From NCBI GenBank assembly GCA_003280915.1, contig QCDL01000005.1, positions 40,499 to 104,498 of the forward strand: 64,000 nucleotides of DNA. The letters run 5' to 3'. The first letter of the stretch is position 1; each line of letters begins with the position of its first letter. Source of the DNA: Prochlorococcus sp. AG-355-I04. GTDB lineage: Bacteria > Cyanobacteriota > Cyanobacteriia > PCC-6307 > Cyanobiaceae. A program made the translations under genes and the position numbers. Below are positions 36,134-43,232 of this stretch, piece by piece. Below the pieces are notes generated by a model. The model had not been told where the DNA came from, ran no database searches, and saw only the letters and a program-made list of their open reading frames with translations.

Positions 36134-36223
36134 CTCTTTATAATGACACGATAAAAAATTTTTCGTGAATATTTAAAATCAAACTAATCTTTATCTAAAA
36201 TTAATTAAGCAAAGTTATGATTA

Positions 36224-36379
36224 TTGAAAAAATGTGATTTATGTCATAGGCAAGATAAAATTCATTACAGAGTTAAATCCATAATTCATAAAGACTGGAT
36301 TTTTTGTTGTAAAGAATGTTGGAATCTAATTTCTAAAAATAATGATTATTCCTATGGTGGCACAAGAAAGTCAAAATAA
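36224..36379 (+). CDS. Small zinc-ribbon-like protein, TTG start
   Basis: The 51-residue frame has KKCDLCHRQDKIHYRV, then WIFCCKECWNLISKNN and YGGTRK at the C-terminus. Two CXXC-like pairs 24 residues apart suggest a zinc ribbon. The YGGT(R/W)K end is shared with small cyanobacterial proteins I recall as conserved hypotheticals. It overlaps the next gene by 38 bases in another frame. Confidence 0.68.
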   Translation: MKKCDLCHRQDKIHYRVKSIIHKDWIFCCKECWNLISKNNDYSYGGTRKSK

Positions 36380-36701
36380 TAAATTTTCCTGCAAACTAAT
36401 ATACAAAAATGGTGCATCTGAATATAACTTGCAAATAGAAATTGATGAAAATAGGGAGGAACTATTTAATAATTATTATTTTAAAAATAATTCTGAAAAA
36501 TATGATTCATTAAAAAATAAAAAGTTTCTTTTATTTGAAAAAATAGCCCAAAACAAACTTAAATTTAATATCAAAAAGACAATTATTTATTCTTTATCAA
36601 TTTTTGGATTTGTAATTATTTTGGGAATAATATTATTTTTTATTTCGCAATTTAAAAAAAATGAATCAACATTAACAAATAAATCAATTTTGATAGAATA
36701 A
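36342..36701 (+). CDS. 119-residue single-TM hypothetical protein
   Basis: A polar N-terminal region (SCKLIYKNGASEYNLQIEID) is followed by a hydrophobic helix at ~82-105 (TIIYSLSIFGFVIILGIILF). The start may be the ATG at 36342 or 36354; both overlap the zinc-ribbon gene. Unknown family. Confidence 0.6.
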   Translation: MIIPMVAQESQNNKFSCKLIYKNGASEYNLQIEIDENREELFNNYYFKNNSEKYDSLKNKKFLLFEKIAQNKLKFNIKKTIIYSLSIFGFVIILGIILFFISQFKKNESTLTNKSILIE

Positions 36702-36714
36702 AGATTTTAATTTT

Positions 36715-37191
36715 CTAAAAAAAATCATTAATTTCTTTTTTTATAGATTTATATTCTAGATTAATTCCTTTAATAAATTCATCTAGTTCTTTTTTTGTAT
36801 TCTTATATTCATTTATTTTTTGTTTGGTTTTCTCATGGAAAATGGATTCAAATTTTCCCGGACTTACCTCCTCTATCCAATATCCTGCCAAACAATAAAT
36901 TTGATTTGGAACAAAATTTATAATAAATAATTTTTTGGAATTTTTATATTGATCAATCATCTTATTAGCAAAAGTACCTTTAGTTTTGTTAATCCCGAAT
37001 AGAGTAATATCTTTTGCTAAAGGCTTAAAATTCTTCGATAGATTTTTACTTTTTTCTACTGTATTTCTAGAAATTATTTTTTCTAGAGTATAACAATAAT
37101 CAAATAAATTAGTATTTTCTTTTTTTGAAGGATATATAATTATTAGGGAACTTAAAAGTAAAAAAGAAGTAAAAAGAAATTTTTTAAACAT
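36715..37191 (-). CDS. Secreted 158-residue hypothetical protein
   Basis: The first 20 residues (FKKFLFTSFLLLSSLIIIYPS) form a signal peptide or anchor. The rest is lysine-rich and helical with three cysteines (DYCYTLEK, QIYCLAGYW). No domain recognised. Convergent with the gene at 36342. Confidence 0.65.
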   Translation of the reverse strand: MFKKFLFTSFLLLSSLIIIYPSKKENTNLFDYCYTLEKIISRNTVEKSKNLSKNFKPLAKDITLFGINKTKGTFANKMIDQYKNSKKLFIINFVPNQIYCLAGYWIEEVSPGKFESIFHEKTKQKINEYKNTKKELDEFIKGINLEYKSIKKEINDFF

Positions 37192-37366
37192 TTATTTTAA
37201 TTATATTTACTATTTCATAAATATATAAAGACAATTCATAAATTACTATCAATTATATTTATAAGATTCACATAAATTAAAAAGATTTCTATTAATTTAG
37301 CTAAACCTATTTGAGAAAAATTTAGTATTTACTAAAAGCATAAAATTATTTTCTTATAATAAGTTT

Positions 37367-37747
37367 ATGGACTATTCTTTTTTGAAAAATAAACGTATCA
37401 AATCTTTTTTAGATTTTTTTTCAAGAGTATCAATTTCAGCAATATTTATTTCATCCATACCAGGGAAAATAAATGATTTTGAAAGAACTATTGAATATAT
37501 TTCTTCAAAAGGAATTCCCGAACCAATTTCATCTATTCTTCTAGTGGGAGCAATTATATGTCTTATCTTGGGTTCTGGATTTTTTATATTTGGAGAAAAA
37601 CAAAAAATCGGTTCAGTCTTTTTATTACTATTTCTTATTCCAACAACAATAATTTTTCATGTATTCCCTTTCCATCAAAGAGCAGTATTTATTAATCTCG
37701 GATTGATAGGTGGATTAATTATTGCTGCAATAAGGGATCCAAAATAA
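37367..37747 (+). CDS. DoxX family membrane protein, short form
   Basis: The 126 residues have four hydrophobic helices and the DoxX outline (RVSISAIFISSIPGKINDFE, LGSGFFIFGEKQKIGSVFLL, FHVFPFHQRA). It is shorter than the DoxX protein at 8.9 kb and lacks the acidic C-terminal tail. Role unknown; membrane redox is the general family suggestion. Confidence 0.85.
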   Translation: MDYSFLKNKRIKSFLDFFSRVSISAIFISSIPGKINDFERTIEYISSKGIPEPISSILLVGAIICLILGSGFFIFGEKQKIGSVFLLLFLIPTTIIFHVFPFHQRAVFINLGLIGGLIIAAIRDPK

Positions 37748-37766
37748 ATAACTTAATTAAAGAAAA

Positions 37767-37970
37767 CTAAATATTTTTTTTACCATCTCTTAATTCTGGA
37801 AAGTAATTCGCAATATGAATTAATTCATAAACCTCTTTGCTATCGTATTTTTTATTAGGAATTCCACTTCCTACCTCTATGCCTCTCTCTTTCATCTTCT
37901 TTAATATCAATTCTTGTCTTTGCAAACTTGACATAGACTTAAATCTTTTAGTTCGTTCTTCTTTATTCAC
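37767..37970 (-). CDS. 67-residue basic hypothetical protein
   Basis: A soluble lysine/arginine-rich protein (RTKRFKSMSSLQRQELILKK, SGIPNKKYDSKEVYELI). No motif recognised. Convergent with the short DoxX gene. Confidence 0.6.
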   Translation of the reverse strand: MNKEERTKRFKSMSSLQRQELILKKMKERGIEVGSGIPNKKYDSKEVYELIHIANYFPELRDGKKNI

Positions 37971-38254
37971 TATCTATATTTAATTAAACTTTATTTTTAA
38001 GGTTACATCAATTAGCGATTCATTAAATAGGTAAGAAAGCCAGTAAAAGTAATTAATTTAAATCCAATAAAGAAAGGTAAATATTTTTTGACCTTTTTCC
38101 CAACGGGCAAAAATTTGTTTAATGAATTGATCATGATTTACATTAAAATCTAGTAATTAGAAACATCCTAACGAATTTTTTTTAGAATTATCTCATTTCG
38201 ATTTGTAAATCTTAAACAGTAGTTCTAAACTAGAAGTATTAAGTCCCTTTTTTT

Positions 38255-38641
38255 ATGAATGATAAAGAAACAATAATTTCATTATTAAATGAGTTTGCTA
38301 ATCCAAAAAAAATGGCCTCATTTTTTGTTAACAATGCGACTTCAAATTTTTTGTTCATAAGACCGAGTGGTAATCCTATAGATGCAAAAGGGTTCGAACA
38401 AATGATTACTGATGAAATTGTTCAAGAAAACGCAGAAATAACAAAAATTCACCGATTCGAATTTTTAAGCGAAGATATAGTAATGTGCATTTTTACACTA
38501 GGTTCAAAATTTACTTATAAAGGGACACCTAATGATGACTTACCAACAGTTACGTCAATTTTTAAAAAAGTAAATAATTTTTGGAAAATTCACTGGATGC
38601 AAAGATCTACAGGAAATTCAGATTTATCTTTATGGGATTAG
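38255..38641 (+). CDS. NTF2-like/SnoaL-type protein
   Basis: The 128 residues look like a small alpha+beta cone fold: an N-terminal helix (SLLNEFANPKKMASFF), then strands ending in DLPTVTSIFKKVNNFWKIHWMQRS, the common C-terminal pattern of NTF2-like (DUF3804/DUF4440) proteins. Such proteins bind small ligands or act as isomerases. Ligand unknown. The gene overlaps the following TM peptide by ten bases. Confidence 0.72.
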   Translation: MNDKETIISLLNEFANPKKMASFFVNNATSNFLFIRPSGNPIDAKGFEQMITDEIVQENAEITKIHRFEFLSEDIVMCIFTLGSKFTYKGTPNDDLPTVTSIFKKVNNFWKIHWMQRSTGNSDLSLWD

Positions 38642-38721
38642 CAAAGTTAACAGCACTTTTAATGGTGCTTCTACTTGTAGGAAGTTCTTTTGTTGGTTTA
38701 ATTTTGTATTTTATAAATTAA
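38632..38721 (+). CDS. 29-residue single-TM peptide
   Basis: ATG inside the 3' end of the NTF2-like gene opens LTALLMVLLLVGSSFVGLIL, one membrane helix and little else. Overlap suggests translational coupling. Similar in size to PetN or PsbM-type subunits but without their motifs. Confidence 0.5.
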   Translation: MGLAKLTALLMVLLLVGSSFVGLILYFIN

Positions 38722-38926
38722 ATAGATCAAATAATACCCAGTAACTATTTTTATTGTTTTAGAAAAAAATGCTTCCTTTTTGCTAAGTAATTTGATTTTC
38801 AGGTAAAAATAAAAACTTTAGACAGACTAACGCCTATGTCTAAAGCCAATAAAGCAATTAGTAACTTAGTCATTTTTTAGAACTCTCAACTATTTTTTTG
38901 TAAAGTTCCTCAGAAATAGGTTGCAT

Positions 38927-39237
38927 AACCTTTTAAAAATCTAATTACAAATTAATTATTTTAAAATTAATTACTAGTTACCAAATATACGAATATATGA
39001 ATTTTTAAATAGGCAAAAAATATATTCACTATAAGTTCTTCTTATAAAGTATTAATAAATACTTAATCCAAAAACGTCAATAAATTTCCAAACTTGTTTA
39101 AAAAAGAAATTAGAAACATTATTTTAAGTAAATAGATCCTCTATAAGTAAGCTTTATAATCTTTTCTTCTTGTTTTCTACAATATACGAATGACTTTCCA
39201 TTGAAATACATGTTTACCATGATGCAGCTCCTGAACT
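38927..39237. other. AT-rich non-coding stretch
   Basis: Roughly 310 bases with no convincing frame. An AGTATT/AATACT hairpin near 39050 is AT-only. The stretch leads into the structured element at 39238. Confidence 0.4.
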
Positions 39238-39325
39238 TGCTCAAGTCCCCGTCCTATGGCTTGAGTCGTACTGCGGTCTATCAGATGGTAGATCGGACGA
39301 TTTTGTAGTATTCACTACAATCCAT
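39238..39325 (+). ncRNA. Structured non-coding element, possible small RNA
   Basis: Three successive stems are visible: CTCAAG/CTTGAG (39240..39265), GGTCTATC/GGTAGATC with AGAT loop (39275..39294), and TTGTAGT/ACTACAA with ATTC loop (39303..39320). TCGT and ACGA around the second stem could extend it. Local GC is above the neighbourhood. No ORF fits. The strand is a guess because the 3' T run is short. Confidence 0.42.
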
Positions 39326-39356
39326 TTATAAAGTATTTATACTTAGATGTCAACAA

Positions 39357-39503
39357 TTAATAGAAACTAAACTTCAATTTAAAAGAAGATTCGGCTCTCA
39401 TAAACTCCCGAAAAAGAATAAAGAACATATAACTACGAGTAACTCCCATAAAAACTGAAACAAATGCTAGAACTACACAAATAGGGCAATGTGGGAATCC
39501 CAT
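39357..39503 (-). CDS. 48-residue membrane peptide with HCPIC
   Basis: Minus-strand ATG frame: GFPHCPICVVLAFVSVFMG (CPIC within a helix) then a second hydrophobic part. The ATG shares a base with the upstream stop (TAATG), supporting translation as a pair. Confidence 0.5.
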   Translation of the reverse strand: MGFPHCPICVVLAFVSVFMGVTRSYMFFILFREFMRAESSFKLKFSFY

Positions 39504-39619
39504 TACTTATTTTCCAATATAAATTGCAATTCAGTCTCTGCATTAAGAATATCGATTCTTCTCTTGAGCAGTTTAAAAAATTTAATTATTTTTTTCAAAA
39601 TTGAACCTTCTTTAGGCAT
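39503..39619 (-). CDS. 38-residue basic peptide upstream of HCPIC gene
   Basis: ATG at 39619 (TTG one codon earlier) opens KEGSILKKIIKFFKLLKRR, an amphipathic basic helix, ending LQFILENK. It is coupled to the next ORF by TAATG. Confidence 0.48.
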   Translation of the reverse strand: MPKEGSILKKIIKFFKLLKRRIDILNAETELQFILENK

Positions 39620-39817
39620 CAATAATAATATTATTTAAGAATGAATATATCAATGAGCAAAAATACTGAAGCCATTGATATAACAAAAGTTTTGTAGCAA
39701 ATTTATACAATAAAAAACACTTACATATGCTCAGATACTCTTGATCAATTAGCTTATTCAGAGTCAATTATTAAAATTGGTGATCTAATTCCCTTGCAGT
39801 ACTATTTTTCTTTTGCT
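39620..39817. other. Short gap, no gene seen
   Basis: About 200 bases of mostly AT-rich sequence between the minus-strand peptide pair and the hairpin at 39818. I see no frame or repeat worth naming. Confidence 0.4.
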
Positions 39818-39868
39818 AGAAAAATAGAGCGGGCTAAAGTCCAATACTCCACGAGGATTTAGTCCGCT
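39818..39868 (-). terminator. Minus-strand Rho-independent terminator, possibly of a small RNA
   Basis: An 11-bp stem, AGCGGACTAAA with TTTAGCCCGCT (one G-T), is followed on the minus strand by CTATTTTTCT. It is the strongest hairpin in this part of the window. No minus-strand gene ends within 140 bases upstream, so it could end a short RNA from the gap 39869-40012. Confidence 0.6.
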
Positions 39869-40012
39869 TCCTAAAACCTGAGAGTGCAAATTTTTCTTAA
39901 TTAATATGCAACTATGCTTTATAGGGTAAATATCTTGATTGCGTAATAAGTTTATTTTGTATATTGCTATTACAAAAATGCTGAGTTTATTTAAATTAGT
40001 TACTGAATCGTC

Positions 40013-40132
40013 GTGGAGAAAGCTTTAGTAAATTTCTTTTACTGGTTACTGATAAGATCAGCCGAATCTCATTATGGAGAATCATTTGTCTCTGTAGAAG
40101 TTCCATCTAATTCAATCAGAAGTTTTTCTTGA
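40013..40132 (+). CDS. 39-residue YW-SAES peptide, GTG start
   Basis: The frame VEKALVNFFYWLLIRSAES with HYGESF and VEVPS matches the 35-residue ORF at 44465 (MEKSFLNFIYWILVKSAES, YYGDS, TEVP). This conservation supports GTG at 40013 as the start and the frame as real. A hydrophobic first half may bind membrane. Function unknown. Confidence 0.62.
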   Translation: MEKALVNFFYWLLIRSAESHYGESFVSVEVPSNSIRSFS

Positions 40133-40277
40133 TTGTAGAAAGTTTTTAATTCTTAAATTCATAGCTTTCTGAAAATTGAATAACTAATTTGAGTTAAGTT
40201 GGTTAATTATCTCTATTGCAAATAAAGACAAGGTTGTTAATCTTGCACTTAAAGAAGAAACTTAATTTCTTAAACTG

Positions 40278-40487
40278 ATGCAATTTGATCATTTAAATTT
40301 CACTGAAGATGAAGGCCTCATGTCTATAGAAGATTTAAGGGCTTTACGTCTTCAAAAAAATAAAATTGAAAGTGATAAGAAAGCTAGGAAATATATCCTA
40401 GATATAAATCAAAGATATAGAAAAATGAGTAACCGCAAAAGTAATAGCTTTTTAAGGAATATGAACCCTTTTAAAAAGGCCGCATAA
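40278..40487 (+). CDS. 69-residue basic soluble protein
   Basis: An acidic N-terminal part (FTEDEGLMSIEDLRALRLQ) is followed by a basic region (KKARKYILDINQRYRKMSNRK). No motif recognised. A terminator-like hairpin follows at 40576. Confidence 0.6.
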   Translation: MQFDHLNFTEDEGLMSIEDLRALRLQKNKIESDKKARKYILDINQRYRKMSNRKSNSFLRNMNPFKKAA

Positions 40488-40575
40488 ATTGTTAACCTAG
40501 ATTTTGCTAATTTTTTTAAATTTGCAACTTACAGAGTAAGATTTTAATGGTGTTTCTTTGGAAGAGTTTCACCAA

Positions 40576-40600
40576 GAGGGGTCAATTTTTGGCCCCTTCT
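40576..40600 (+). terminator. Terminator-like hairpin
   Basis: GGGGTC pairs with GGCCCC (one G-T) around AATTTTT, followed by TTCTTT. It sits 90 bases after the 69-residue gene. Confidence 0.6.
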
Positions 40601-40831
40601 TTGCGGAGATATTTTTAATTTAAACTCTTTCTAAAATAAAAGTAGTACTTTCCTAGAAGGGGAAAGTAATGCAAATCTTTTGTATAAAGTTTTTTTATAA
40701 ACACTTAATGAAAACTCTATATCTTCAATTAAGTCCTCTAATTAAAAAACAAAAGTTTAAGCTTATGAACCACATACCAAAATTTATTGAATTTTTTCAA
40801 CAATTATAAATTTTTTCATTTGCGATTTTTA

Positions 40832-41035
40832 ATGGCTTCACCTACAAGTTGGGAATTCTACAAAGAAGTTGAAACTAAGATTCTATGGGTCAATATTTGT
40901 ACCCAAAATTTAGAAGGCGTAGCTATTTCGATCAATAAATGGTGGAAGACAAGATATCCAGCATACAAAATCAGAATAGTTTCTAAACAAGAATTTGAAC
41001 TAGTAAAAATGCAAGCTGAGAAAAAGGAGCAATAA
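40832..41035 (+). CDS. 67-residue hypothetical protein
   Basis: The ATG at 40832 begins a regular soluble protein (TSWEFYKEVETKILWVNIC, INKWWKTRYPAYKIRI); the track's upstream TTG at 40787 adds a low-quality N-terminus. A tryptophan-rich middle and lysine-rich end. Unknown. Confidence 0.65.
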   Translation: MASPTSWEFYKEVETKILWVNICTQNLEGVAISINKWWKTRYPAYKIRIVSKQEFELVKMQAEKKEQ

Positions 41036-41111
41036 AATTGTTCTTTGGTAAATATTTATGCTGAAAATTTAATTTTTGCAGCTATTATTAAATCATTAAA
41101 TTAAGGAACAA

Positions 41112-41267
41112 ATGAATTCTGCATTTGCAAAAGTATCAAATTTGAAAGTTAATAGGGCTTCTAAAATAGCTATTACTCTCACATCATCAACTTTCTTTTT
41201 ATACGCCTTGGGTCAAGCACCAATTTTTAAAAATATTCTTGCAGGTGCCTTCTCTTGTTCTGGCTAA
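41112..41267 (+). CDS. 51-residue hydrophobic protein
   Basis: Begins after AAGGAACAA. A basic start (KVSNLKVNRASKIAIT) precedes hydrophobic LTSSTFFLYALGQAPIF and GAFSCSG. Its terminator lies 70 bases downstream. Unknown. Confidence 0.58.
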   Translation: MNSAFAKVSNLKVNRASKIAITLTSSTFFLYALGQAPIFKNILAGAFSCSG

Positions 41268-41337
41268 ATAAAATAATATTTTTTTAAGAGAAACTAAAAA
41301 TCTAAAATAGACTATGATTGACAATACATCTAAACTT

Positions 41338-41360
41338 AGAGGGATAAACCCCTCTTTTTT
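41338..41360 (+). terminator. Rho-independent terminator
   Basis: AGAGGG/CCCTCT with a six-base loop is followed by a run of T. It separates the 51-residue gene from the four-gene micro-operon that begins at 41421. Confidence 0.82.
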
Positions 41361-41420
41361 AATGTTTAATAGATTTATTTATGAAAAGATAATGACTCTT
41401 CTTATTTGTCTTTTCAGCTG

Positions 41421-41537
41421 ATGAATATTTCCCCTCACCTATTAATTGATGTTGTAATATTAAGCGCTGCCCTTACGATAACTTTGGTATTAAGAGCTAA
41501 AGGTAATGCTGCCAGAAAAGAAAAAGAAAATAAATGA
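41421..41537 (+). CDS. Micro-operon gene 1: 38-residue TM peptide
   Basis: The product has one helix (LLIDVVILSAALTITLVL) and a charged tail (RAKGNAARKEKENK). Its stop and the next start overlap as ATGA. Unknown family. Confidence 0.62.
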   Translation: MNISPHLLIDVVILSAALTITLVLRAKGNAARKEKENK

Positions 41538-41674
41538 TTACTAAAAAAGAAGAAAAAGAATTTAAAAAACCTAAATTATATAGATTTTGGAACTTTCTTA
41601 TTTATGGTAGTTCCATTGCTATTGGAGTTTTCTTAGTTTATTTATATTCTGCTTATGTCTTTATAAATAAATGA
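41534..41674 (+). CDS. Micro-operon gene 2: 46-residue TM peptide
   Basis: Starts inside the ATGA shared with gene 1. A basic N-terminus (ITKKEEKEFKKPKLYRFWN) is followed by a helix (FLIYGSSIAIGVFLVYLYSA). Topology opposite in polarity to gene 1. Its stop overlaps the third gene the same way. Confidence 0.65.
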   Translation: MITKKEEKEFKKPKLYRFWNFLIYGSSIAIGVFLVYLYSAYVFINK

Positions 41675-41766
41675 CTTACATGTATGGCATGGCTATTACA
41701 TATGGGGTTGTGAGTCTTTTATTGCTTGGTGGGTTTGCATACTTTACTTTTAAAATGAAACGCTAA
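41671..41766 (+). CDS. Micro-operon gene 3: 31-residue TM peptide
   Basis: Starts in ATGA shared with gene 2. Nearly all hydrophobic: GMAITYGVVSLLLLGGFAYF, then TFKMKR. Unknown. Confidence 0.6.
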   Translation: MTYMYGMAITYGVVSLLLLGGFAYFTFKMKR

Positions 41767-41771
41767 TTTTA

Positions 41772-41897
41772 ATGTCCTCTTCAATGAAAGATTTCTTAGA
41801 TAAATTTTTTGATTTATGTAGAGAATATCAACAAGAAATTCCACCTCAGAAGATGGCTGAGATTTTAAGAGAATATGCAGATAGATTAGATGAATGA
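41772..41897 (+). CDS. Micro-operon gene 4: 41-residue soluble peptide
   Basis: Begins five bases after gene 3. Acidic amphipathic helices (MKDFLDKFFDLCREYQQEIP, MAEILREYADRLDE). It might bind the membrane peptides encoded before it. No terminator seen directly after. Confidence 0.6.
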   Translation: MSSSMKDFLDKFFDLCREYQQEIPPQKMAEILREYADRLDE

Positions 41898-42132
41898 TAA
41901 ATACTGGCAGACCTAAGAAGGTATTAAGAGAATATAATTTCTAGCAAAATTTACACAAAATTTTTAAAATTTGGATTAAATTTTTTGAGGATATTTTCCT
42001 TGCAATTATTCATAATTTGAGATTTTTTTGATCCTTAATCCGTACAATTTTGTTCCTCTTACCGCACACATAAAACTTGAAATTTACTATTCAAATGAAC
42101 TAGAACATAGGTGTAGTCAAGAGATAAGTCTT

Positions 42133-42285
42133 ATGGCACTAAATGACAAATTTACTATCCAAGAAATTAATTTGGATAAAAAAAACCTTTCATTTGATAA
42201 TAAGCTCAAAGAAATTGAAGCTTATTGGAATAACGAATGTGCAGAACATCCGAGTAACAACCATTGCAAGATTTTTTGTGATTAA
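42133..42285 (+). CDS. C-X8-C-X3-C peptide A
   Basis: The track starts at TTG 42028, but the ATG at 42133 gives 50 residues that align over the whole length with the 48-residue ORF at 42488 (LNDKFTIQEINLDKK versus LQTQFTVPKKELKDL; ECAEHPSNNHCKIFCD versus ECIDYPNQEDCLVCCN). Both end one residue after the last cysteine. I therefore prefer the inner start. Likely metal or redox chemistry; unproven. Confidence 0.62.
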   Translation: MALNDKFTIQEINLDKKNLSFDNKLKEIEAYWNNECAEHPSNNHCKIFCD

Positions 42286-42370
42286 ATCTTTAACTTTTAG
42301 GTATTCTTACGCTTGATTTTTACATAATACCCGTACTAAAGAATAATTAGACAGAAAGGAGGCCAAGCAA

Positions 42371-42472
42371 ATGACTAATTTAGGTATAGAAATTTTATTT
42401 TGGACAATTTTAATTTCTTATTTGGGATTAAGGTTTTCTCAAACTTGGAATGGATTCAAAAAACAGTATTAA
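42371..42472 (+). CDS. 33-residue TM peptide with strong Shine-Dalgarno
   Basis: GAAAGGAGG stands seven to eight bases before the ATG, unusually good for this genome. The peptide has IEILFWTILISYLGL and an aromatic-basic tail (RFSQTWNGFKKQY). It is followed by the cysteine peptide 15 bases downstream, suggesting co-transcription. Confidence 0.65.
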   Translation: MTNLGIEILFWTILISYLGLRFSQTWNGFKKQY

Positions 42473-42487
42473 TTAGGAGAATAGAAA

Positions 42488-42634
42488 ATGAAACTACAAA
42501 CTCAGTTCACGGTTCCAAAAAAAGAATTAAAAGATCTTGATTATGTCAAGAAAGTGGATTTCTTAGAAGAAACTTTAAACAAAGAATGTATAGATTATCC
42601 AAATCAAGAAGATTGCTTGGTTTGTTGCAATTAG
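42488..42634 (+). CDS. C-X8-C-X3-C peptide B
   Basis: A 48-residue soluble peptide, paralog of the one at 42133, ending ECIDYPNQEDCLVCCN. It begins after AGGAGAATAGAAA, a good ribosome site. Three conserved cysteines at the extreme C-terminus plus one extra. No family known to me. Confidence 0.65.
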   Translation: MKLQTQFTVPKKELKDLDYVKKVDFLEETLNKECIDYPNQEDCLVCCN

Positions 42635-42712
42635 AAATCAAAAAATAGCTGTTTTTTATAAGTAAATAATTTTTATTAGTATTTATAAATTTTCTAAAAG
42701 GGAGTTAGCACT

Positions 42713-43231
42713 ATGGAATTAAGATTCTTCCCAATAAATATTTTTAGAGAGACTCCAAAAGTCACATTCTTTGATGCAGGCATAGATAGTTCTAATGGTT
42801 CTGATGTTGTGATCCATTCTGGGGAAGCTATATCTCCTCCAGATGATTTAAAAGATGAGCAATATTATGTTCACAACCATCAAATTGACCACAATTTAGT
42901 TATCACTGGAGAAAGGAAATTTGTTTTAATAAATCCTTCCTGGGATGAACCTCATCATGTAATTTATTTAAATAGATCCATGGGAGCATTAGAAATTCCA
43001 ATAGGAACTTATCACAGATCTATCTCAGGTAAAGAAGGTAGTATTGTTTTAAACCAACCCAAAAGAGATAAATTTTTTGATCCTGCTAAAGAATTTATCC
43101 CTCAAAAATTAGACAAAATTAATTTAATTAATGCAAGAAAAAGTACACCTGTTTATTGGATTTACGAAAATAACAAAATCAAAAGAGTTCATTTTAATCC
43201 TCTAGAAAGAAAAGTTAAAACTCTTGTTTGA
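42713..43231 (+). CDS. Cupin-like protein
   Basis: After GGGAGTTAGCACT the 172-residue protein shows YYVHNHQIDHNLVITGERKF, then HHVIYLNRSMGALEIPIGTY, resembling an RmlC-like cupin barrel with histidines placed as possible metal ligands. No specific family is recognised. It ends two bases before the LOG-family gene, so the two are probably one operon. Confidence 0.62.
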   Translation: MELRFFPINIFRETPKVTFFDAGIDSSNGSDVVIHSGEAISPPDDLKDEQYYVHNHQIDHNLVITGERKFVLINPSWDEPHHVIYLNRSMGALEIPIGTYHRSISGKEGSIVLNQPKRDKFFDPAKEFIPQKLDKINLINARKSTPVYWIYENNKIKRVHFNPLERKVKTLV

Positions 43232-43232
43232 A

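Noticed and set aside
9531-39346. Identical 16-mer AAGTATTTATACTTAG at 9531 and 39331
   Set aside because: In a strongly AT-biased window of this size a few identical 16-mers are expected by chance, and neither site borders a tRNA, integrase or island edge.
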